7,887 bases of DNA, from assembly GCA_022774485.1 (NCBI GenBank), contig JALFLX010000144.1, positions 1 through 7,887 of the forward strand, given 5' to 3'. The translations under genes and the position numbers were made by a program. Of the stretch, positions 1-5,086 are shown piece by piece. The stretch comes from Bacilli bacterium (GTDB lineage: Bacteria > Bacillota_I > Bacilli_A > RFN20 > CAG-288). A model generated the notes under the pieces. It was given only the letters and a program-made list of their open reading frames with translations. It made no database searches and was not told the origin of the DNA. The number at the start of each line of letters is the position of its first letter. The stretch's first letter is position 1.

Positions 1-42
1 TGTAAAGAAAGACAAATACGAATAAAAGGACACCGAAATAAC

Positions 43-113
43 GGAAAAAGCTGCCGGAGTGCCATAATCCCATCAACGTGGGACACAGGCAAACCCCGGC
101 AGCTTTTCCTTTT
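43..113 (+). ncRNA. Structured RNA 3' end or elaborate intrinsic terminator
   Basis: Three nested helices can be drawn. Outer stem: 46-57 pairs with 96-107 (AAAAGCTGCCGG with CCGGCAGCTTTT), 12 perfect pairs. Middle stem: TGCC 60-63 with GGCA 88-91. Apical hairpin: TCCCA 68-72 with TGGGA 79-83 around loop TCAACG. Purine-rich internal loops (ATAA and CACA) separate the middle and apical helices. A T-rich tail (TTTTCCTTTT, 104-113) follows. The closing stem plus T tail is typical of an intrinsic terminator read on the plus strand, but the internal helices and asymmetric loops are more than a simple terminator needs. It may be the last domain of a small RNA whose 5' part lies before the window. 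I do not recognise the family. Confidence 0.45.
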
Positions 114-120
114 ATGACCT

Positions 121-311
121 AGAAAGGGAAATTACGCTCTCTCTTAAAATATCATTTTGAGCTTGCTGCTGGAAAAGAAAACTTTATCTGGAAAGAATAA
201 TATCTCAATCTTTATAAGCTTCTGCTTCATCACTGATCAGTAAATGGAGTCTTTGTTACCTTTGTCATCTATGATTGATTCAAATTGTTTTAAAGTATCG
301 AATATCTTTAA
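121..311. other. Intergenic stretch with nothing recognisable
   Basis: This AT-rich stretch between the hairpin RNA and the antiporter remnant has no open frame of useful length, no clear ribosome binding site and no obvious repeat. It could be more heavily decayed coding sequence from the same antiporter, because conceptual translations around 240-310 are hydrophobic but interrupted by stops in every plus frame. That is too weak to call. Confidence 0.4.
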
Positions 312-814
312 TTCATTATCTCACTTATTAAGATTTACTGCACCGCTTTTCTTTTTGGAAAGTAATTAACAAAGATTCATCTCACTCCGATTTTATCGTT
401 TGCTTTCTTAGCTGTCATCGTAAATCTGGTATGCCATTAGATTATCGGTATATCTAAAGTTCTGGTCTCTTCGCTTTCACCTATATTGTCTTTCGAAGTC
501 TTGGAAAAATTTCTTTCTCTTATGTGGGAGCAAAGGTCATCAAGAGTAAGGATTTCATAAAGAGATATTTCGGATTAACGCTCTTACCTCACTCTGGTGT
601 CTCTTTGCTATTCACTGAGATCAGCATTAATGTCTTAACTGTGATTGATCCATGTCTTACCTCTATCATTCAAGGGACGCTTGCTTCTTCTGCTGTTATC
701 AATGAGATTATCGTTGTGCTATTAGCAAAATTTGCGCTTCAAAAAGCGCATGAAATTCCAGGTTCTAATAAAGTTGCTTTCATAGGGAAGCAGGAAACTG
801 AATCTTCATTTTAG
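312..814 (+). pseudogene. Cation:proton antiporter, C-terminal remnant (frameshifted)
   Basis: An open stretch ending at 814 encodes a recognisable C-terminus of a bacterial cation:proton antiporter: GLTLLPHSGVSLLFT, then IIQGTLASSAVINEIIVVLL and a KAHEIPG tail. The same frame stays antiporter-like upstream of the first GTG (524), reading SSGLFAFTYIVFRSLGK back to a stop at 455-457. Before that stop it reads SGMPLDYRYI. Further upstream the membrane-like reading moves to another frame (LTKIHLTPILSFAFLAVI), so there is a frameshift near 424-436, and that frame has another stop at 363-365. The GTG at 524 has no ribosome binding site. The N-terminal two thirds expected of such transporters (about 400 residues) is missing, since the RNA hairpin lies only about 200 bases upstream. 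I infer a 5'-truncated, decaying gene that is not expressed as a transporter. The family assignment rests on memory of the C-terminal motif. Confidence 0.72.
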
Positions 815-855
815 TGAAAACTTACTATTTTCTCAGGTTTTGTCGCTAAATATAC

Positions 856-885
856 TTGACCTCATACAAAGGATATTCATATCAT
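856..885 (+). promoter_or_regulatory. Possible distal promoter upstream of degV
   Basis: TTGACC (856-861) and TATCAT (880-885) are separated by 18 bases. This would give a long leader of roughly 130 bases before degV. It is weaker as a call than the site at 964-992, because chance matches are common in AT-rich intergenic DNA. Confidence 0.22.
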
Positions 886-963
886 GTAGGAGTGTTCTTC
901 AACAAAGTTTCAAAAAGTATTGAGGATTGAAGCGGTTTCTTCGTTTCAAGAGACAAAACTGCA

Positions 964-992
964 TTGATAGTTCTCTTTCTTTTGGATATCAT
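964..992 (+). promoter_or_regulatory. Likely degV promoter (sigma-A type)
   Basis: TTGATA (-35, 964-969) and TATCAT (-10, 987-992) are 17 bases apart. Transcription would start near 999 and leave a leader of about 25 bases that includes the AAGGAG at 1011-1016. The -35 box covers the TTG at 964, which argues against using that TTG as the start codon of degV. Confidence 0.6.
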
Positions 993-1010
993 GAGCCCGT
1001 TTTACGCCGA

Positions 1011-1016
1011 AAGGAG
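1011..1016 (+). promoter_or_regulatory. Ribosome binding site deciding the degV start
   Basis: AAGGAG lies seven bases before the ATG at 1024. The longer in-frame reading from TTG 964 would add 20 residues that no DegV protein needs and would place this site inside the coding region, so 1024 is preferred. Confidence 0.85.
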
Positions 1017-1023
1017 AAACAAG

Positions 1024-1893
1024 ATGAGTAAAATTTTGATTATGACTGATTCTGCATGCGATATTTCTGAAGCAGAAGAAAAAGAACTTTCCATCGATAT
1101 CCTCCCCTTCCCGATCATGTTGGGTGGAAAATCGTATATCAGCAGAGTCGACTTTGATAATGAACAGTTCTACAAGCTGATGAGTGAACATGATGAGATT
1201 CCAAAAACCTCTCAGATCACTCCGTATCAATTTGTTCAGATTTATCTTGAGAGAGCAAAAAAAGGATATGAGCATATCGTTTTTGTCTCGATCAACTCTA
1301 AGGGTTCCATGACCAACCAAAACGCCATACAAGCGATTGATATGTTCTATGAAGAGAATCCGGAATACAAAGATAAGGTCTTTATCCATGTCTTTGATGG
1401 TATCGGTTATAACTGTTTCTATGGAACTCCAGTAGTCAAGGCTGCCAAGATGAATCAATCCGGTGCATCCATCGATGAAATCTTAGCTTATTTAAAAGAA
1501 TCTTTGGATCAGAGAGAGGTTTTCTTCGGTATCTTTGATTTAAAATACGCCGCAAAGAGCGGAAGAATCCCAACTGCTGCCGCTTTAATCGGTAAGATGT
1601 TAGACATCAAACCGATCATGCGCATCTTGAACAATGAGATCACCACTGCTGTCAAATGCAGAGGGGAAAAGAAGATGATGGAGAAGCTAGCAGATATCGC
1701 GATTCAGGAAATGGAGCCTAATTCACCCTATCAACTGATCTATGGTTCTGATAAAGAAGCCTTAGAATATCTTCACAAAGTCATGGTCGAAAGGCTTGGC
1801 TATGAACCTGAAGATTACTTCCAGATCGGTGCTGCAATCGCAGCAAACGCTGGTCCGAAAGTTGTCGGTGTCGGTCTCAATCGTAAAAAATAA
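1024..1893 (+). CDS. DegV family fatty-acid-binding protein (FakB-like)
   Basis: The product has 289 residues, the normal length of a DegV protein. Known members (FakB) are cytoplasmic, bind one fatty acid in a deep pocket and present it to the kinase FakA, which makes acyl-phosphate for phospholipid synthesis. Visible family features are the N-terminal DSACDIS (9-15), TSQITP (62-67), the NSKGSMTNQNA segment (91-101) matching the family SSKLSGTxxSA, and AAKSGRIP (176-183). Ser95, Thr97, Thr62 and Arg181 are kept at the expected sites. Two departures stand out: the usual GxHxGPG near the C-terminus reads AANAGPKVVGV, so the family His is Asn275, and the DS...SxGxG segment reads FDGIGYNCFYG. 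The acyl preference may differ, or the ligand may not be an ordinary fatty acid. No fakA lies in the window, as is usual for the family. The gene stands alone with its own promoter and terminator. The family call is firm; the ligand is unknown. Confidence 0.93.
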   Translation: MSKILIMTDSACDISEAEEKELSIDILPFPIMLGGKSYISRVDFDNEQFYKLMSEHDEIPKTSQITPYQFVQIYLERAKKGYEHIVFVSINSKGSMTNQNAIQAIDMFYEENPEYKDKVFIHVFDGIGYNCFYGTPVVKAAKMNQSGASIDEILAYLKESLDQREVFFGIFDLKYAAKSGRIPTAAALIGKMLDIKPIMRILNNEITTAVKCRGEKKMMEKLADIAIQEMEPNSPYQLIYGSDKEALEYLHKVMVERLGYEPEDYFQIGAAIAANAGPKVVGVGLNRKK

Positions 1894-1896
1894 TGC

Positions 1897-1924
1897 AAGA
1901 GAACCCGCTCGGGTTCTCTTTTTT
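1897..1924. terminator. Bidirectional intrinsic terminator between convergent genes
   Basis: AAGAGAACCC (1897-1906) pairs perfectly with GGGTTCTCTT (1911-1920) around a GCTC loop. The plus strand continues in TTTT, ending degV transcripts. The minus strand continues in GCATTATTTTTTA, ending transcripts of the SGNH-LRR gene. The minus-strand stop codon (1923-1925) sits right at the foot of the stem. Confidence 0.9.
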
Positions 1925-3347
1925 AATCTAAGGTTGGATCAGCAAAGATTCTATCCGCATACTGAGAGAAGTTATAATCGCTCTTATAAAGGCTTAAAAC
2001 GTCCTTAGGAACATAGATTTTTGCTTTGCTATCATCTAATAAGTGAGAGCCGATTTTAATCCTGTAGGGCTTCTTATTCTTGATTTTGATCTTTGTTAAT
2101 TCGGTGTTGTCTTTAAAAGAATAGTCATACAAAGATTCAATATTCGATTGGATGAGAATCTCAAGAATTCCGCTCTGATTTTGGAATGTCTCAGCAGAGA
2201 ATGATTTCACTCTCTTTCCATCGTGATGGGTCGGGATGATAAGTGATTCTTTTTTCTCTTTCACTCCGATAATCTGATATCCTTCACCGTCTTCTTGATA
2301 GAGGAAACAATCCTCATCAGAACAGTCTCCAAGGGTTTCATCCTCTCCTTGAATCTGTGGTTTTTCTGGGACATAGATATCGGTGATGGTATGGTCATTT
2401 ATCACGATTTTGATATCTTTGATGAGGTTCTTGGTATTCAAGATAGATCCTGCTCCATTGAGATGGAAATTGCTATCATAGAACCACTCTGCTTCCATCA
2501 CAGCATCATTTGGATTTCCTAAGATAGGGAAAGAAAGGTCTTCATTCAGTTTTTCATAATAAGAATCCATGGTGATTTCTGAGATGATGCTCTTTTCATT
2601 CATCGGGGCAAAGCGATAATAGAAAGAAGCACCTTTCTTCTTTGCTTCCATCGCATAATCGTTGAGATATGAAAGAAAATCAGCGCTTGGATAAGTGTTC
2701 TCTAAATCAATCGTCATAGTAGGATCATATAGATCTTGCATGAGATTATAAGGAAGCAGCTCTGGTTTCATATCTCCGTATTCATTAAAGGAGGATCTTT
2801 GATAGACACCTTCTAGCTTAAGCTCTTCAAAGAGGGTGTAATGAGCTTTCTCTTGCGCAAAGGTATATAAGTCACCGAGCATTCTCTCTTTTGTTTCTTT
2901 GGATAGACTATGAAAGCAAGAGAAGTTACCATCTAAAGCTTGCCAAAGGGTCCTTCCGTTGTAATAGAAAGATAACGTTTGAGGATTCATCTCTGGAGAG
3001 AAGATGATGATGTCATCTTTATCGATGTATTCTCTTGCTAGATCAAGCATCACATCGCTTCCTAATGCTGCATAAAGGCCGAAGTTAACAACATCGTAAC
3101 TCGGCAAATATTTTTTAATATAATTGCTTTGAATTCCAAAAGGAACAGAGCTTCCTCCGATCACAACAATCTTTTTCTTCTCTGCGTTTTTCAGTAACTC
3201 CACTTTCTCTTTCAGCTCTCCGACAAAAGTGTCGCGAAATACGGGCGCAAATGCAAAAGCGCTTGTCAAAACAAAACAAGGAGTTGCAAGAAGAGAAAGG
3301 GAAAGAGTGACGATTGTTAAGCATGTCAGTAACTTTTTATGTTTCAT
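1923..3347 (-). CDS. Exported SGNH-like protein with C-terminal BspA-type LRR domain
   Basis: The protein has 474 residues from the ATG at 3347. Residues 1-35 (MKHKKLL, then a long hydrophobic run) form a signal peptide or signal anchor, so the rest lies outside the membrane. Residues 58-300 look like an SGNH/GDSL-type fold: KKIVVIGGSSVPFG gives block I with Ser66/Ser67, VVNFGLYAALGSD (87-98) matches block II, and FYDSNFHLN (289-297) supplies the Asp291/His295 pair. Residues 355-470 resemble a BspA-like LRR region (IIPTHHDGKRVKSFSAETF, then KIYVPKDVLSLYKSDY), usually a surface-binding module. The gene is last in a unit with an MBOAT protein and starts one base after its stop, with no ribosome binding site at the usual distance, suggesting translational coupling. 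By analogy with AlgJ, AlgX and DltD it may transfer or remove acyl groups on a surface polymer. That role is inferred. A TTG at 3422 would extend the frame but has no ribosome binding site and would bury the signal peptide. Confidence 0.8.
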   Translation of the reverse strand: MKHKKLLTCLTIVTLSLSLLATPCFVLTSAFAFAPVFRDTFVGELKEKVELLKNAEKKKIVVIGGSSVPFGIQSNYIKKYLPSYDVVNFGLYAALGSDVMLDLAREYIDKDDIIIFSPEMNPQTLSFYYNGRTLWQALDGNFSCFHSLSKETKERMLGDLYTFAQEKAHYTLFEELKLEGVYQRSSFNEYGDMKPELLPYNLMQDLYDPTMTIDLENTYPSADFLSYLNDYAMEAKKKGASFYYRFAPMNEKSIISEITMDSYYEKLNEDLSFPILGNPNDAVMEAEWFYDSNFHLNGAGSILNTKNLIKDIKIVINDHTITDIYVPEKPQIQGEDETLGDCSDEDCFLYQEDGEGYQIIGVKEKKESLIIPTHHDGKRVKSFSAETFQNQSGILEILIQSNIESLYDYSFKDNTELTKIKIKNKKPYRIKIGSHLLDDSKAKIYVPKDVLSLYKSDYNFSQYADRIFADPTLD

Positions 3348-3348
3348 A

Positions 3349-4803
3349 TCAGAACTGGAAATAAATAAAGCCGCTTTCTCCGCTTGTCTGTAACTGATAA
3401 GTCCAGGCAAAACCGATTGCAAGGATGATCACTGCATAAAAAGAAAGCACTGCAAAAGACTCCTTTGAAAGCCCATCTCTATTCAAAATGAGCTTATGAG
3501 AAAACAGATAAGGAATCAATAATAACAACAGGAAGGATAAAGCGATTCGGAGCACAAATTCAGGGCTCAGAAGCCCTAAGGGACTGCCGCTTAAGAAGGA
3601 AGTGAAAATTCTCTGATATACATGGAATGCTTCCATGACATTTTTGCTTCTGAAGAACACCCATGTCGATAAGATAAAGACAAAGGTAAACCCGATCGAA
3701 AGTACATCATAGATTTTCTTTCGTAACGGAGTCTTATCGACAAATCGTTTCAGCGCTGAAGCAGTTAATATCTCAATACAGATATAAATACCGTTTAGTA
3801 GTCCCCAGATCACATAGTGGAAAGAAGCGCCGTGCCAAAGTCCTGAGAGCAAAAAGACAATCAAGACATTGAGAATCTGTCTCGCTTTTCCGTGTCTTGA
3901 TCCTCCTAAGGGAATATAGATATATTCCGTGAACCAGTTGTTTAAGGTCACATGCCATCTTCTAAAGAATTCTCTGACGCTATGGGAGAGATAAGGACGC
4001 TCGAAGTTCTGAGTGAGCTTAATGCCTAACAGCCTTGCACAACCCATTGCAATATCACAATATCCGGAGAAATCTCCGTAGATTTGAAAGGCGAAAAGAA
4101 CGGTAGCTAACAAAAGAGAAAAACCTGTTGCTGTCAAAACATTGGAATACACAGCATCGACATAAATCGCTAAGAAATCAGCGATGACAATCTTTTTCAC
4201 AAATCCGGAAATGAGAAACGGAAGTGCCTCTGAAAAGTCATCGAAGCAAAGCTTGTGATTCTCTTTCAACTGAGGAAGCAAAACATCGACTTTTTCAATA
4301 GGGCCAGCGACTAACTGCGGGAAGAAAGAGACAAAGAGCGCATAATAACCGAAGTGATGTTCCGCTTTGCATTTCCCTTTGTATACGTCAATCACATAAC
4401 CGAGCGTCTGGAACGTATAGAAGGAAATGCCGACAGGAAGGATCAAAGCAAATGGTGTGAAGGAAAGCTTGTCTTTTGAAAACAGATTGATCAATCCGAT
4501 AGCACTCTCTAAGGTGAAATTTAAGTATTTAAACACAAAGAGAATCCCTAGGATGATGACAAGAGAAATAATAAAATAAAGTTTTCTCATTCCTTTTTTC
4601 TCAGTCTTTTCCATCAATAGACCAACGGTAAAAGATAAGACAGTGGTAATTAAAATTAAGGAGAGAAGATAAAAATTCTCATACGCGTAGAAGAAATAAG
4701 ATGCAGCCAAAAGAAACACCCATCTCACTTTATGAGGCAAGATCCAGTAGAGCAAGACCACAACAGGGAGATAAAGAAGAAAGACAAGACGGTTAAAGTT
4801 CAT
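3349..4803 (-). CDS. MBOAT family membrane-bound O-acyltransferase (DltB/AlgI type)
   Basis: The product has 484 residues and many membrane segments, the usual size for bacterial MBOAT proteins. Family signatures appear in order: ILPVGISFYTFQTLGYVIDV (121-140), FPQLVAGPIEK (161-171), YGDFSGYCDIAMGCARLLGI (242-261), REFFRRWHVTLNNW (277-290), YIYIPLGGSRHG (294-305) and SGLWHGASFHYVIWG (320-334). His324 in the last motif is the expected catalytic His, and His284 is the second conserved His. Such proteins move an acyl group from a cytoplasmic donor to an acceptor at or beyond the outer face of the membrane, usually with an SGNH-type partner, and one follows here. The start at 4803 is chosen because AAGGAG lies seven bases before it; reading further upstream would run through the neighbouring gene. 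It overlaps the 77-residue gene by 11 bases. No dltA, dltC or dltD is visible, so this is not a standard Dlt operon. The acceptor polymer is unknown. Confidence 0.93.
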   Translation of the reverse strand: MNFNRLVFLLYLPVVVLLYWILPHKVRWVFLLAASYFFYAYENFYLLSLILITTVLSFTVGLLMEKTEKKGMRKLYFIISLVIILGILFVFKYLNFTLESAIGLINLFSKDKLSFTPFALILPVGISFYTFQTLGYVIDVYKGKCKAEHHFGYYALFVSFFPQLVAGPIEKVDVLLPQLKENHKLCFDDFSEALPFLISGFVKKIVIADFLAIYVDAVYSNVLTATGFSLLLATVLFAFQIYGDFSGYCDIAMGCARLLGIKLTQNFERPYLSHSVREFFRRWHVTLNNWFTEYIYIPLGGSRHGKARQILNVLIVFLLSGLWHGASFHYVIWGLLNGIYICIEILTASALKRFVDKTPLRKKIYDVLSIGFTFVFILSTWVFFRSKNVMEAFHVYQRIFTSFLSGSPLGLLSPEFVLRIALSFLLLLLIPYLFSHKLILNRDGLSKESFAVLSFYAVIILAIGFAWTYQLQTSGESGFIYFQF

Positions 4804-5026
4804 TTCTCTTCTCCTTATTTCTGAAATACAAAAGGAAGACAACAGCAAAGAGGAGGCAAAGAAGAAGAGAGAAAAACAGAGAGACACGATAGAAGAATGA
4901 GGCGAGAATAGAGGAAAAGAAGAATAAGGTTGCAAAAATCAAAATAACAAAAGAACCTTTCTTCAAAAAGAAAGAAATTGTCAATAGTGAAAACGATAGA
5001 AGAAACAATACAAACACAATTCCCAT
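4793..5026 (-). CDS. Small three-helix membrane protein, unknown function
   Basis: The product has 77 residues and I do not recognise a family. Hydrophobic segments fall at about 2-20, 25-43 and 47-67, with Lys-Lys between the first two and a basic tail (RNKEKRNEL) that predicts a cytoplasmic C-terminus. The stop overlaps the MBOAT start by 11 bases, as in co-translated partners. The ATG at 5026 is the only Met in the frame, and an in-frame TAA sits two codons upstream, so the start cannot lie further out; GTG at codon 4 or TTG at codon 7 are the alternatives. No Shine-Dalgarno sequence precedes it. The predicted promoter (5035-5063) would begin transcription near 5028, giving an almost leaderless message. 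It may help fold, position or regulate the MBOAT protein; this is inferred only from order and overlap. It could also be non-coding leader sequence, but the hydrophobic pattern and tight overlap favour a gene. Confidence 0.65.
   Translation of the reverse strand: MGIVFVLFLLSFSLLTISFFLKKGSFVILIFATLFFFSSILASFFYRVSLFFSLLLCLLFAVVFLLYFRNKEKRNEL
4811..4816 (-). promoter_or_regulatory. MBOAT ribosome binding site inside the preceding gene
   Basis: On the minus strand AAGGAG precedes the MBOAT ATG by seven bases. These bases also encode Lys-Glu in the C-terminal tail of the 77-residue protein, so translation of the small gene runs through this site before the MBOAT start. Confidence 0.85.
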
Positions 5027-5034
5027 GCAGACTT

Positions 5035-5063
5035 ATTCTACCATGAATGAAATTATTACAAAA
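5035..5063 (-). promoter_or_regulatory. Promoter of the small protein-MBOAT-SGNH unit
   Basis: On the minus strand there is an extended -10 box, TGGTAGAAT (5043 down to 5035), with TAGAAT as the hexamer. A poor -35 candidate, TTTTGT (5063-5058), lies 17 bases upstream and overlaps the tail of the terminator that ends the GH78 gene. The extended TG would compensate for a weak -35. Predicted transcription start is near 5028, two bases before the ATG at 5026. Confidence 0.45.
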
Positions 5064-5083
5064 GGCCTTCTAAGAAGGCCTTT
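5051..5083 (-). terminator. Intrinsic terminator after the alpha-L-rhamnosidase gene
   Basis: AAAGGCCTTC (5061-5070) and GAAGGCCTTT (5074-5083) form a ten-pair stem with a three-base loop, starting three bases after the GH78 stop codon. On the minus strand the stem ends in TTTT and runs on as GTAATAATTT, a moderate U-tract. It separates the sugar-use genes from the acylation unit, though some read-through is possible. Confidence 0.75.
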
Positions 5084-5086
5084 CTC

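Noticed and set aside
524..814. A functional 96-residue protein from GTG 524
   Set aside because: There is no ribosome binding site, and the antiporter similarity continues in frame upstream of the GTG and then through stops and a frameshift, so it is the tail of a broken gene.
964..1023. Extended degV start at TTG 964
   Set aside because: The TTG lies in the -35 box of the best promoter and has no ribosome binding site; ATG 1024 has AAGGAG seven bases upstream and begins with the normal family N-terminus.
946..1458. 170-codon open frame on the minus strand opposite degV
   Set aside because: It lies fully antisense to a well-supported DegV gene, lacks a ribosome binding site, and its protein has no recognisable pattern.
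3348..3422. Extended SGNH-LRR start at TTG 3422
   Set aside because: It would add 25 polar and mixed residues before a clear signal sequence and lies inside the MBOAT gene without a ribosome binding site.
3349..4803. Assignment as DltB of a D-alanylation operon
   Set aside because: No dltA, dltC or dltD-type gene is nearby, and the partner has an LRR domain, so only the general MBOAT call is supported.
4804..4935. Extended MBOAT start adding 44 residues
   Set aside because: The extension overlaps the 77-residue gene in another frame, and the ATG at 4803 has an excellent ribosome binding site and a typical MBOAT N-terminus.
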